Below are positions 41,285 to 51,116 of a DNA stretch of 64,000 nt, piece after piece (position 1 is the first letter of the stretch; each line of letters starts with the position of its first letter). A program made the position numbers and the translations under genes. Below the pieces are notes generated by a model. That model did not search any database. It had not been told where the DNA came from and worked only from the letters and a program-made list of their open reading frames with translations. This DNA is from Shimia sp965227725 (lineage in GTDB: Bacteria > Pseudomonadota > Alphaproteobacteria > Rhodobacterales > Rhodobacteraceae), in NCBI RefSeq assembly GCF_965227725.1, contig NZ_CBDDGH010000006.1, positions 496,001 to 560,000 of the forward strand, written 5' to 3'.

Positions 41285-42678
41285 GGCGCAGCCCTTAGCA
41301 GCGCAAGCAAATCGCGGGCAAGAGGCGTGAGACCTTCGCGTGCGCGCACGACCAAAGCCTCCGCTTTCTGCCGCACCTGCGCTGCATCTCCGGCCTTGTC
41401 CACATTGGCGAGGACATCGGCAATATGTGCGGCCGCATCAGCCCCCGCGCATTCTGTAGCAAGGCCCACCTGCGCCAGATCAGCATAGTCTTGTCTGAAA
41501 TTGCTGGTATTGGCCCCGTGCAAGACCGCGCATCCCTGCCCGATCGCCTCCCACGGGTTATGCCCGCCCACATCGCCTGCAGAGCCGCCGACAAAGGCGA
41601 TGTCTGCCAGACGGTACCACAAACCTAATTCCCCGAAGGTGTCTGCCATATAGACCTGATGCTCCGCCGAAGGCGCCGCACCTGTGCTGCGCAGCTCATA
41701 AGACAATCCGGCGTTGGCCAGTGCATCGCCTATCTCTGCGCGGCGGTCAGGCACACGCGGGGCCAGTATTAGGAGTGCGGAGGGCTCAGCGCGCAAAAGG
41801 TCTTGATGCGCCGCAATCACCAGCGCCTCATCCTCTTTATGTGTTGAAGCCGCAACCCAGACTGTCCGGCCTTCGGTCTGGGCTTTCACAGCGCTCAAGG
41901 CCGCCGCATCCACCAAAAGCGGATCAGCCGCGGGTTTGAGCGATCCCATTTGGCGGGGCGCTTGCGCTCCCAGATCGCGTAGGCGCGCCACGCTGTCTGC
42001 GTCCTGTCCGGCGACCAGATCAAACAGCCGCATCAGATCCCCAAAGGCAGAGCGAAACCGGGCGCGGCTTTTATGGCCCGCTTCCGTGATCCGCGCATTG
42101 ATATAGGCCAGCGGAATGCCACGGCGCGCGGTGTCGCAAATGGCGCCGGGCCAAAGATCTTGCTCCGACCAGATCGACAGATCCGGTTGCCAGTGATCGA
42201 GGAAGGCCGCCACAAACCGGGGGCCGTCCAGCGGCAGAAACTGGTGGATGGCATTGGCCGGAAGGTTCGCCCCCATCACCTGCCCCGAGCTGCGCGCGGT
42301 TGACGTCACCAGAAAAGAGACATTGGGTGCCTGCCGCGCCATCTCCTTAAGCAAGGGGCGCAAGGCCAGCACTTCGCCCAACCCAACCGCATGCAGCCAG
42401 ATCACTATGCCTTCGGGGCGCGGCACAGAGCTTTGTCCCAGTTTTTCCGGACTGCGTGCGGGATCATCTTTGCCCTTTGCCACGCGCTTGGCGACCACGC
42501 GACGCATCAAGGGCTGCAGCAGTGGGCGCAGCGCAAGGTAGCTGCGCAATTGCCATCCGAGAACAAGCGGGTTTTGCGTCAAGAAGAGGTCCCTTTTTGT
42601 GCGGCCCGCCCAAGTGCAGCGGCAAGCTTCTCTATACACAGCTCGGCCCCTTTTGCCACGTCCTGCAGACATGCCCAC
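41281..42678 (-). CDS. second Kdo-transferase-like glycosyltransferase (GT30 family)
   Basis: 465 residues with the same order of motifs: WLHAVGLGEVLALRPLL (base Glu ~102), SEQDLWPGAICDTARRG, and GGSAGDVGGHNPWEAIGQGCAVLHG. It lacks the N-terminal membrane anchor and is divergent from its neighbour. The first ~30 residues (rich in Arg, Gly and Cys) may not be translated: ATG 42678/42672 has no good ribosome site, and a TTG near residue 33 is possible. Likely adds a second sugar in the lipopolysaccharide core or replaces WaaA for the second Kdo. Confidence 0.8.
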   Translation of the reverse strand: MGMSAGRGKRGRAVYREACRCTWAGRTKRDLFLTQNPLVLGWQLRSYLALRPLLQPLMRRVVAKRVAKGKDDPARSPEKLGQSSVPRPEGIVIWLHAVGLGEVLALRPLLKEMARQAPNVSFLVTSTARSSGQVMGANLPANAIHQFLPLDGPRFVAAFLDHWQPDLSIWSEQDLWPGAICDTARRGIPLAYINARITEAGHKSRARFRSAFGDLMRLFDLVAGQDADSVARLRDLGAQAPRQMGSLKPAADPLLVDAAALSAVKAQTEGRTVWVAASTHKEDEALVIAAHQDLLRAEPSALLILAPRVPDRRAEIGDALANAGLSYELRSTGAAPSAEHQVYMADTFGELGLWYRLADIAFVGGSAGDVGGHNPWEAIGQGCAVLHGANTSNFRQDYADLAQVGLATECAGADAAAHIADVLANVDKAGDAAQVRQKAEALVVRAREGLTPLARDLLALLRAAP

Positions 42679-43056
42679 TGAGTGCGCGCCTATCGCGTAC
42701 CACCACGTCTCGGCGACACACCGGAAGACACCGCGCAGGCGGCCTCTCCCCTGATCCAGCCGGTGCCTGCGTAGTTTTCTTCAGAAAAATCTATGCAAAG
42801 TAGATCTTTATCTTGCCTCAACGGAAGCTTGGACCCATAAATATTGCTAGGGCTGCGTGTCTCGTTAAACTTAAAATACTGTAAAACAATAATTTTTCTC
42901 GACAGGCCAGATTGAGCACAGTTTCCGCCATCCAACGTCACACAACCCTGATGACATCCGCCCCGCTCAGCGGCGTATGGATCTTAAATCCCCCTTAACA
43001 TGCCTCATGCAGAGTCAATGCGCCCCCTGCGGCCGGACAAAAGGACCGGAATACGA
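42679..43056. other. intergenic region between divergent genes
   Basis: No gene supported; expected to hold promoters for the glycosyltransferase pair (minus) and the histidine kinase (plus). AT-rich around 42830-42900. Confidence 0.5.
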
Positions 43057-45177
43057 ATGCAACTGACCGCCCATTTGCGTAGGATTTTAACGCTCGTTTT
43101 TCGACGCGCCTATATTCCGTCTTTTATTGCTGTGCTGGTCGTCTCCTCCTTCGCCATCTACACGGAACAGCAAAACGACACGATTGCGCGGCAGGAACAG
43201 CGCTCTCTGGCGTTCAGCGAGACCAGCCGGTTGCGGGCACAGATCGAAGGCGAAGTGGGCGCCCGCATTCAGCTTGTGCGCGGCATTGTTGCCGCCTTCT
43301 CAGATGACCTGGACATGTCTCAGGAGCGCTACAGCGCCCTGATGAGCCGCATCACAGGCGGCACCGTGGAATTCATCAACATCGCCGCCGCGCCCGACCT
43401 TGTGATCACCCGGGTCTATCCCCTGGAAAGCAACCGCCCCGCCCTCGGCTTGAACTACCATGAGAATGAGGCCCGGCGTCAGGTGGCCTATCAGGTGCGT
43501 GACACAGGCGAAATGGCGATCGCCGGCCCCCTCAATCTGGTACAGGGCGGCGTGGGGCTGATCGCCCGTCTGCCGGTCTGGGATGAGCGTGACGGCGAGC
43601 GGCGCTTCTGGGGTCTGATCGCCGCCGTGATCGATGCCGAACATCTTTATGAGAGCGCCGGCCTGCGCGATCCCGATCTGACACTGGATATCGCCCTGAT
43701 CGGCAAGAACGGCAAAGGCGCTGAGGGGGAGCTTTTCTTCGGCAATTCCGAGGTGCTGAACGACGACCCCATCCTGATGGACATTCAACTGCCGAGCGGC
43801 ACATGGCAGATCGCCGCCCGCCCCAAAGACGGCTGGCTACTGCACGCTCCCAATATCTGGGGCGAACGTATCTTCTTCCTTGTGGCCTTTGTACTGGTGC
43901 TCTCCTCCACCCTCGCCGCCGCACGCCTGTCTGAACAGCGCCGCGCGATGATCGTGAAACTGCAAAAACGCGACGAGGAGCTTGAACGGCTCTCTCTGGT
44001 CGCCAAACACGCCTCCGACAGCGTGCTGCTGTCGGATCCAACCGGCAAAATTATCTGGGTGAACGACGGCTTCACGCGGATGACCGGTTACGCCTTTGAC
44101 GACGCCGTAGGCCGCCACGCGGGCGAGTTGCTCAACGCCAAGGAAACCGACCCCTACACAGTCGAGACGATCAAACGGCACCAGAAGCGCGGCGAGCGCT
44201 TTCATACCGAAATCCTCAACCGCACCAAATCCGGCAAACTCATCTGGGTGGACACCAATATTTTCCCCGTGCTGGATGAAGACGGCAAGGTGGTCATGAG
44301 CATCGGCATTGAGCGGGAGATCACAGAGACCAAGCGCTATGAAGCCGAACTGGCCGACGCCAAACGCGCCGCAGAAACCGCGGATCGCGCAAAATCCGAA
44401 TTCCTCGCCAATATGAGCCACGAAATCCGCACACCGATGAACGCGATCATCGGCATGTCCGAACTGCTCTCTGAATCTCCGCTGTCCAGCGAAGACAAGC
44501 AGAATGTGACCACGATCCGCGAGTCCGGCCACGCGCTGCTTAAGATCATTAATGACATTCTGGATCTCTCCCGCCTTGAATCCGGCAAACTCGACGTCTG
44601 TGAGGTTGATTTTGATCTCCACCGCTGTATCGACAGCGTGGCCGATCTGCTGCGCCACAAAGCCGAGCAAAAGGGCCTCTTCCTGACGGTTGAATACAAA
44701 GAGGGTGTCCCCCAAAAGCTGCGCGCCGATGACGGCCGCCTGCGCCAGATCCTGATGAACCTGATCGGCAACGCCGTGAAATTCACCAGCGAAGGTGGTG
44801 TGCGGGTTGTCGTCAGCCGCAGACCCGGCACCGAATTTGGCATCTCCATTGACGTCATCGACACCGGCATCGGCATCTCGCCAGAGCAGGCACGCCATGT
44901 CTTTGACCGCTTTTCTCAAGCCGACGCCGCGATCACCCGATCCTTTGGCGGCACCGGCCTTGGCCTCACCATCTCGACCATGCTCGCGCGTCGGATGGGC
45001 GGCGATATCAGCCTGTGTGAAAAATACAATCAGGGCGCCTGCTTCTCCGCCACCATCATGGGCAAGGCCCCCATCGGCGAAACAGAGACGAGGTTGAGCA
45101 TCTCAAGTTTGCGCCCGAACATCTCTACGGCACCCGTATTCTTCTGGCAGAGGACAACAAAACCAACCGCCTGCTGA
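43057..45177 (+). CDS. membrane sensor histidine kinase, hybrid type, receiver split off by a frameshift
   Basis: 706 residues from ATG 43057 (AAGGA upstream; the ATG at 43000 has none). Membrane segment ~16-36, a CHASE-like sensor region (~45-260), second membrane segment (~270-290), PAS (~315-430, LERLSLVAKHASDSVLLSDP), HisKA with phosphorylatable His ~455 (NMSHEIRTPMNAIIGM), and HATPase_c (NLIGNAVKF, DTGIGIS, GGTGLGL). After ~residue 678 the frame becomes nonsense (SSLRPNISTAPVFF). The receiver continues in another frame at 45087, consistent with loss of a single base near 45080-45090. Confidence 0.85.
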   Translation: MQLTAHLRRILTLVFRRAYIPSFIAVLVVSSFAIYTEQQNDTIARQEQRSLAFSETSRLRAQIEGEVGARIQLVRGIVAAFSDDLDMSQERYSALMSRITGGTVEFINIAAAPDLVITRVYPLESNRPALGLNYHENEARRQVAYQVRDTGEMAIAGPLNLVQGGVGLIARLPVWDERDGERRFWGLIAAVIDAEHLYESAGLRDPDLTLDIALIGKNGKGAEGELFFGNSEVLNDDPILMDIQLPSGTWQIAARPKDGWLLHAPNIWGERIFFLVAFVLVLSSTLAAARLSEQRRAMIVKLQKRDEELERLSLVAKHASDSVLLSDPTGKIIWVNDGFTRMTGYAFDDAVGRHAGELLNAKETDPYTVETIKRHQKRGERFHTEILNRTKSGKLIWVDTNIFPVLDEDGKVVMSIGIEREITETKRYEAELADAKRAAETADRAKSEFLANMSHEIRTPMNAIIGMSELLSESPLSSEDKQNVTTIRESGHALLKIINDILDLSRLESGKLDVCEVDFDLHRCIDSVADLLRHKAEQKGLFLTVEYKEGVPQKLRADDGRLRQILMNLIGNAVKFTSEGGVRVVVSRRPGTEFGISIDVIDTGIGISPEQARHVFDRFSQADAAITRSFGGTGLGLTISTMLARRMGGDISLCEKYNQGACFSATIMGKAPIGETETRLSISSLRPNISTAPVFFWQRTTKPTAC

Positions 45178-45503
45178 TCCGCAAATATCTCGCAGATTAT
45201 CCGCTGGAACTGATCGAGGTCGAAAACGGCGTCGAAGCGGTGGAATATTGCAAACTCGACAGCCCTGATCTGGTGCTGATGGACATGTCGATGCCTGAGC
45301 TGGACGGCCTTCAAGCCACCCGTATCATCCGGGAGCTGCCGATCAAACAACCGCCCATTATTGCGCTTACGGCCAATGCGTTTGCCAGCGACAAACAGGC
45401 CTGTCTTGAGGCGGGGATGGATATGTTCCTGTCAAAACCGATCAACAAGACCCATCTGTTGCACACGCTTTCGGCGCATTTGGAGCAACGGCTGGCGTCT
45501 TAG
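45087..45503 (+). pseudogene. receiver domain belonging to the kinase, out of frame
   Basis: Reads DEVEHLKF, GTRILLAEDNKTNRLLI, the phosphoacceptor DLVLMDMSMPELDG and the conserved Lys in FLSKPINKTH: a complete receiver domain. It has no start of its own and joins the kinase if one base is restored near 45085. May be a true mutation or a sequencing error. Confidence 0.75.
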
Positions 45504-45562
45504 AACCTGCAGTTCCCTTGAAGGCTTTGCAGGCGCCCGCCTGGGATAAGCGCCACATCAAA

Positions 45563-45588
45563 AAGGCCGCGCCCTTCAGCGCGGCCTT
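45563..45588. terminator. bidirectional terminator
   Basis: AAGGCCGCGC-CCTTCA-GCGCGGCCTT between convergent genes, with A-rich and T-rich flanks on either side. Confidence 0.8.
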
Positions 45589-45596
45589 CTGTTTGC

Positions 45597-46763
45597 TTAA
45601 GCGGCTGGCATCCGCTTCTCAACGATCTCTGCCCACCAGCTACAGCCTGCCGGGATGGCTTCATCATTGAAGTTGTATTCCGGATGGTGCACCGCCGCGC
45701 CCCCTTCGCCGTTGCCCACAAGAATGTAGGCACCGGGGCGCTCTTCCAGCATATAGGCAAAGTCTTCGCCGCCCATCACCAGCGGGGCTTCCTCACATTG
45801 GCCGGAAATGGATTTCGCCACTTCTGCGGCAAATTCGGTCTGCACTTCGGAGTTCACCATCACCGGATAGCCACGGTGATAGGTCACATCCGCCGCGCCG
45901 CCAAAGGTTCCGGCCATACCTGCACAAATCGCCTTGATCCGCTGTTCCGCAAGATCACGCATATCCGCGCTCATAGTGCGCACGGTGCCTTTGATCTGCA
46001 CTTTCTGTGGGATCACGTTGAAGGCCTTGGAGCTGGTTTCAAAGCTGGTGACAGACACCACAACCTGTTCCACCGGGTTGGCGTTGCGGCTTGCGATGGT
46101 CTGCAGCGCCACCACCGCCTGCGCCGCCATCACGGTTGTGTCCACCGTCTCCTGCGGCTTGGCCGCGTGACCACCCTTGCCTTCAAAGGTGATGTCAAAC
46201 TGGTCAGTCGCCGCAAAGAAGGATCCGGGACGGATCGCAAAGCTGCCAAGCGGCATGCCCGGCCAATTGTGCATGCCGTAAACCTCCTGGATGCCCCAGC
46301 GGTCCATCATACCGTCATCACACATTTCTTTGCCGCCGCCGCCGCCTTCTTCGGCTGGCTGAAAGATCACAACCACCGTGCCGTCAAAGTTGCGGGTCTC
46401 GCTCAGGTATTTAGCCGCGCCAAGCAGCATCGCGGTGTGGCCGTCGTGGCCGCAAGCGTGCATCGCACCCGGCGTCTTGGAGGCATACTCCAGCCCGGTC
46501 TGCTCATGGATCGGCAGCGCATCCATATCTGCGCGCAGGCCAATCACCTTGCCGGAGCCGGTTTCCTTGCCTTTGATCACACCGACAACACCGGTGCGGC
46601 CAATCCCTGTCACGACCTCATCGCAGCCAAAAGCTTCAAGCTTCTCGGCCACAAGCGCGCTGGTGCGGTGGGTTTCAAACAGGATTTCAGGGTTTTCGTG
46701 CAGATCACGTCGCCATGCGGTGATTTCATCATGCAACTCTGCAAAACGGTTCTTGGTTGGCAT
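45597..46763 (-). CDS. M20 amidohydrolase (hippurate-hydrolase-like), copy 1
   Basis: 388 residues, starting MPTKNRFAELHDEITAWRRDLH. Metal-binding HACGHDGHTAMLLGAAKYL (~98-116), catalytic Glu in FQPAEEGGGGGKEMCDD, and GEDFAYMLEERPGAYI near the C terminus. Cytoplasmic dinuclear-metal amidase of the IAA-amino-acid/hippurate hydrolase group, cleaving N-acyl amino acids. First-ATG start fits its paralogues. Most downstream member of a tandem triplet; 26 bases separate it from the next. Confidence 0.9.
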   Translation of the reverse strand: MPTKNRFAELHDEITAWRRDLHENPEILFETHRTSALVAEKLEAFGCDEVVTGIGRTGVVGVIKGKETGSGKVIGLRADMDALPIHEQTGLEYASKTPGAMHACGHDGHTAMLLGAAKYLSETRNFDGTVVVIFQPAEEGGGGGKEMCDDGMMDRWGIQEVYGMHNWPGMPLGSFAIRPGSFFAATDQFDITFEGKGGHAAKPQETVDTTVMAAQAVVALQTIASRNANPVEQVVVSVTSFETSSKAFNVIPQKVQIKGTVRTMSADMRDLAEQRIKAICAGMAGTFGGAADVTYHRGYPVMVNSEVQTEFAAEVAKSISGQCEEAPLVMGGEDFAYMLEERPGAYILVGNGEGGAAVHHPEYNFNDEAIPAGCSWWAEIVEKRMPAA

Positions 46764-46789
46764 CTCGTTTCCTCGCTGTAACTCTTGCC

Positions 46790-47953
46790 TTAGGCCGCTG
46801 GCATGCGGCGCTCGATCACTTCCGACAGAAAGCTGCTCCCGTAAGGGATCGCATCGTCGTCAAAATTATATTCCGGATGGTGCAGAGACGCGCTGTCCCC
46901 ATTGCCGATCATGATGAAGGCACCGGGCCGGGCCTGCAACATATAGGAGAAGTCCTCGCCGCCCATGCTGATATCCGCGAGATTGCAGCTGCCGGAGATC
47001 GCGGTAACCACATCTTCGGCGAAGGCCGCCTGCTCTTCTGAATTGATCGTCGCAGGCGTAATGCGTTGATAATCCAGCGTGGCTTTGCCGCCAAAGCTCT
47101 CAGCCACCTGCGCCACGATCTCTTCAATGCGCGCCTGCACCATGTCCTGCGTCTGCGGCACAAACGTGCGCACCGTGCCTTTCAGCGTGGCGGTGTGCGG
47201 GATCACATTGTAGACATCAGATCCGGTCTGAAACGACGTCACCGAGACCACAGCGCGCTCCACGGGGTCGACATTGCGGCTGACGATGGATTGCAGCGCC
47301 ATGTGCATCTGCGTGCCTATCAATGTCGGATCCACCGTGTCCTGAGGGTGCGCCGCATGGCCGCCTCTGCCCTCGATATGGATGGTGAAGAAATCCACCG
47401 CCGCCAGCAGCGGCCCTTTGCGCACGCCAAACTCACCCACAGCCATGCCCGGCTGGTTGTGCATGCCGTAGACTTCCTGAATGTTCCAACGGTCCATCAT
47501 ACCGTCTTCCACCATGGCCAAGGCGCCATTGCCGCCTTCTTCGGCGGGCTGAAAGATCAGTGCAACAGCGCCATCAAAGTTGCGGGTCTCGCTCAGATAC
47601 TTGGCAGCGCCCAGCAGCATGGCGGTGTGGCCGTCATGTCCGCAGGCATGCATCGCCCCTTCATGGGTTGAGGCATACTCCAGCCCGGTCTGCTCCTGCA
47701 TCGGCAGCGCATCCATATCGGCGCGCAGGCCAATCACTTTGCCGGACGCATTGGTCTTGCCCTTGATGATGCCCACCACGCCGGTGCGCCCCACACCGCT
47801 GACCACCTCGTCACAGCCAAACTCCCGCAGCTTGTCCGCCACAAGCGCTGCCGTGCGGTGGGTTTCATAAAGCACCTCCGGATGGGCATGAATGTCACGC
47901 CGCCATTCGGTGATCTCAGCATGCAGCTCGGCAAAACGGTTCTTAATAGGCAT
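46790..47953 (-). CDS. M20 amidohydrolase, copy 2
   Basis: 387 residues, starting MPIKNRFAELHAEITEWRRDIH, with HACGHDGHTAMLLGAAKYL and FQPAEEGGNGALAMVEDG. The loop after the catalytic Glu differs from the other copies (GNGALAMVEDG versus GGGKEMCDDG), as does GPLLAAVDFFTIHIEG, both near the substrate pocket, so specificity may have diverged. Confidence 0.9.
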   Translation of the reverse strand: MPIKNRFAELHAEITEWRRDIHAHPEVLYETHRTAALVADKLREFGCDEVVSGVGRTGVVGIIKGKTNASGKVIGLRADMDALPMQEQTGLEYASTHEGAMHACGHDGHTAMLLGAAKYLSETRNFDGAVALIFQPAEEGGNGALAMVEDGMMDRWNIQEVYGMHNQPGMAVGEFGVRKGPLLAAVDFFTIHIEGRGGHAAHPQDTVDPTLIGTQMHMALQSIVSRNVDPVERAVVSVTSFQTGSDVYNVIPHTATLKGTVRTFVPQTQDMVQARIEEIVAQVAESFGGKATLDYQRITPATINSEEQAAFAEDVVTAISGSCNLADISMGGEDFSYMLQARPGAFIMIGNGDSASLHHPEYNFDDDAIPYGSSFLSEVIERRMPAA

Positions 47954-47978
47954 CTGTGTGTAATTCCTGATCGGGTCT

Positions 47979-49157
47979 TTATACGTCTTTTACGGGCATC
48001 CGGCGTTCAATCATCTCGGCATACCAGCTGCTGCCAAAGGGGATCGCCTCATCCTCAAAGTTATAGGCCGGATGGTGACATTGAGCGCTGTCGCCATTGC
48101 CAAGGTGAATATAAGCCCCCGGGCGCTCCTCCAGCATGAAGGAGAAATCCTCCGCAGGCATGATCGGATCCACATCCGGGTCCACATTGGCCTCCCCCGC
48201 CACCGCCTGCGCAGCTTCAATCGCAAAGGCGGTCTCCGCCTCGTGGTTCACGGTGACCGGATAGCCATTCTCCCAGGTCACTTCTGCAGTGGCACCAAAG
48301 GCCAGCGCCGTATGGGTCGCCACCTCCCGGATACGCTGCTCCACCAAAGCGCGGTTGTCGTTGTCCAGCGTGCGCACCGTGCCCTTCATGCGCACCTTAT
48401 GCGCAATCACATTGGAGGCGTTGCTGTCGGTCTCAAGCGTGCCGACTGTCAGCACCACCCGCTCGATCGGTTTCACATTGCGCGCCACAATCGACTGAAG
48501 CGACACGAGAATCTGCGCCGCCACCAATGTGGTGTCCACCGCCGCCTGAGGTTCCGCCGCATGACCGCCCTTACCGGTCACCTCAATCTCAAACTCATCT
48601 GCTGAGGCCATCAGCGCACCGGGCCGGATGGCAAACTGGCCCACCGCCAGTCCCGGCGCATTGTGCATGCCATAGACCTCCTGAATGTTCCAACGGTCCA
48701 TCATCCCGTCATCACACATCTCTTTGCCGCCTCCGCCGCCTTCTTCGGCTGGCTGGAAAATCATCACCGCCGTGCCGTCAAAATTGCGCGTCTCCGCAAG
48801 GTATTTCGCCGCCCCCAAAAGCATCGCCGTATGCCCGTCATGGCCGCAGGCATGCATCTTGCCCGGCACTGTGGAGGCATAGTCCAGCCCGGTGATCTCC
48901 TCGATCGGCAACGCATCCATATCCGCACGCAGCCCGACAACGCGCCCCTTGGTGTCCGTGCGCCCCTTGATCACCGCCACCACACCGGTGCGGCCAATCC
49001 CCGGCGTGATCTCATCGACGCCAAATTCCTTCAGCCGCGCCTCCACAAAGGCCGCCGTTTCCTGCACGTCAAACATCAGCTCCGGATGGGCATGCAAATG
49101 CCGGCGCCAGCCGGTGATCTCTTCCTGCATCTCTGCAAAGCGGTTCTTGATCGGCAT
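47979..49157 (-). CDS. M20 amidohydrolase, copy 3
   Basis: 392 residues from the ATG at 49157 (MPIKNRFAEMQEEITGWRR); an upstream ATG at 49229 adds a tail not shared by the paralogues. HACGHDGHTAMLLGAAKYL and FQPAEEGGGGGKEMCDD are conserved. First gene of the three-gene tandem array, divergent from the dctB-like sensor gene. Confidence 0.9.
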   Translation of the reverse strand: MPIKNRFAEMQEEITGWRRHLHAHPELMFDVQETAAFVEARLKEFGVDEITPGIGRTGVVAVIKGRTDTKGRVVGLRADMDALPIEEITGLDYASTVPGKMHACGHDGHTAMLLGAAKYLAETRNFDGTAVMIFQPAEEGGGGGKEMCDDGMMDRWNIQEVYGMHNAPGLAVGQFAIRPGALMASADEFEIEVTGKGGHAAEPQAAVDTTLVAAQILVSLQSIVARNVKPIERVVLTVGTLETDSNASNVIAHKVRMKGTVRTLDNDNRALVEQRIREVATHTALAFGATAEVTWENGYPVTVNHEAETAFAIEAAQAVAGEANVDPDVDPIMPAEDFSFMLEERPGAYIHLGNGDSAQCHHPAYNFEDEAIPFGSSWYAEMIERRMPVKDV

Positions 49158-49343
49158 CCCCTGCGCGCTCCTTACGTCATCCCCATGTGCTGATCCGCAG
49201 AGACTGAACGATTGTTCATTCCAGAGCAAGGGGGCACGTCAAAATTCTCCCATGCGCCGCGCACGGCCCGCCCGCACACCGCGACACATGCCCAAATTCA
49301 CGACGACTCGCAGCCCCTCGGCAAAATCGCTAGGGTCACGCCC

Positions 49344-51116
49344 ATGCGTACTTGGATCCGCCACCGCGCGGCGATTCTGATGATCTTCCTGCTCACCGTG
49401 CTCGCTGTGGCCGGTGGGGTCTGGCGCTATGGCTATGGTCAGGCGCTGGAACAGCTGGCCCGCCGGGGCGAGGCCGATCTGGCTTTGGGCGCTGATCGCT
49501 TGACCGCACAACTCAAGCGATATCAAGAGCTTGCGGTTCTAATGGCAGAGCACCCGACCCTGCTGGCCCTGGCCAACAACCCGGCCATCACCACAGCCCA
49601 ACGCGGCCACGCCCTCCTGCTGGAGGCGGCAGACAAAACCGCCGCGCTGGATCTCATCTATGCCCGTGCGGACGGCACCATCCTTGCCACCGCACAGGAA
49701 ACCGCCCCGCCCCCCAACGCATTGTCTGAAACACCCTATTTCAGGCGCGCACTTCAGGGCGCACTGGGGGCCCACCACGAAGTCGACCTGCGTTTTGACC
49801 GCCGCGCCTTTTACTACTCTGTTCCAAGCTTTTCCTCAGATGGCGCGGTCAGCGCCGTGCTCACAGTGGTGGTGGATGTGGAAGATGTCGAAGGCAACTG
49901 GCGCGGCGATGGCCCCACCGTGTTCTTTATCGACGATCTGAATGAGGTCTTCATTTCCAACCGATCCGAACTGGTGTTCTGGAAACGCTCCCCCGATGGG
50001 CAAAGTCTGATCCCCCCGCAGGGAATCGCCCCGACCTTCAGATCCTACACCCGCGCCGGATTTGAAATCTGGCAACTGGACTGGGGGCCTTATATCCCCG
50101 CGCGCGGGCTGCACATCGTGCAGGACCTGCCGGTGATTGATATGGTGGCCGAAGCCATCGTCGACGTCAGCCTTGCCCGCCGCATTGCCGGGCTGCAGGC
50201 AGGCACCATCGCCGCAATCTTTATGATCTTTGGCCTGATCCTCCTGCAGGTTCTGGAACGCCGTCGCGTTCTGACAGAGGCCAATGCCGAGCTGGAAAAC
50301 CGCGTCACCCTGCGCACGCAGGCGCTCAGCGCCACCAACGAGGCTTTGCGCCGCGAAATCACCGAGCGCGAAGAAGCCGAAGCCGCGCTCAAAAAGGCGC
50401 AGGCCGACCTCGTGCAGGCTGGAAAGCTCTCTGCCCTTGGCCAGATGAGTGCGGGCATCAGCCACGAACTCAACCAGCCGCTTATGGCGATCCAGACCTT
50501 TGCCGAAAACGGCACCCGCTTTCTGGAACGGGACAACAGCGGCAAAGCGGGCGAGAACCTCACGCGCATCTCACAGATGGCCACACGCATGGCCCGCATC
50601 ATCAAGAACCTGCGCGCCTTTGCCCGCAATGAAAACGAGCCGACAGGCCGCATTGATCTGGCCGCCGTCATCACGCAGGCCGTTGAGCTGACAGAGCCGC
50701 GCCTTCTGCAAGACGACATCACCCTCAACTGGTCGCCGGACGCGCTCAATACCCCGGTATATGTGCGTGGCGGCGAGGTGCGCCTGGGGCAGGTCTTTGT
50801 GAACCTCATCACCAATGCGGCTGACGCCATGGCCAACCGCGCGACCCGACAGATCGACATCACCATTCAATCCGCCCCGCGCCTTTGTGTGCTGATCCGC
50901 GACACGGGGCCGGGGATTGACGCGCCCGACAAGATTTTTGACCCGTTTTACACCACCAAAGAAGTTGGCTCTTCTGAGGGTATGGGCCTCGGCCTCTCTA
51001 TCAGCTACGGATTGGTCCAGAGCTTTGGCGGCAACATCCGGGGCAGCAATCACCCGGAAGGCGGCGCGCTCTTCACCGTTGAATTGGAACGCTGGCCACA
51101 GGAGAGCGCCGCATGA
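49344..51116 (+). CDS. DctB-type sensor histidine kinase
   Basis: 591 residues from ATG 49344 (AGGG upstream; the longer reading from 49212 overlaps the divergent promoter). Two membrane segments (~10-30 and ~295-315) flank a double-Cache periplasmic sensor (DLIYARADGTILATAQ). These are followed by a coiled coil, the H box MSAGISHELNQPLMAIQTF and HATPase_c motifs (NAADAMA, DTGPGI, GMGLGLSIS). DctB kinases sense C4-dicarboxylates; here no dctPQM transporter follows, so the signal is open. The stop overlaps the regulator start. Confidence 0.87.
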   Translation: MRTWIRHRAAILMIFLLTVLAVAGGVWRYGYGQALEQLARRGEADLALGADRLTAQLKRYQELAVLMAEHPTLLALANNPAITTAQRGHALLLEAADKTAALDLIYARADGTILATAQETAPPPNALSETPYFRRALQGALGAHHEVDLRFDRRAFYYSVPSFSSDGAVSAVLTVVVDVEDVEGNWRGDGPTVFFIDDLNEVFISNRSELVFWKRSPDGQSLIPPQGIAPTFRSYTRAGFEIWQLDWGPYIPARGLHIVQDLPVIDMVAEAIVDVSLARRIAGLQAGTIAAIFMIFGLILLQVLERRRVLTEANAELENRVTLRTQALSATNEALRREITEREEAEAALKKAQADLVQAGKLSALGQMSAGISHELNQPLMAIQTFAENGTRFLERDNSGKAGENLTRISQMATRMARIIKNLRAFARNENEPTGRIDLAAVITQAVELTEPRLLQDDITLNWSPDALNTPVYVRGGEVRLGQVFVNLITNAADAMANRATRQIDITIQSAPRLCVLIRDTGPGIDAPDKIFDPFYTTKEVGSSEGMGLGLSISYGLVQSFGGNIRGSNHPEGGALFTVELERWPQESAA

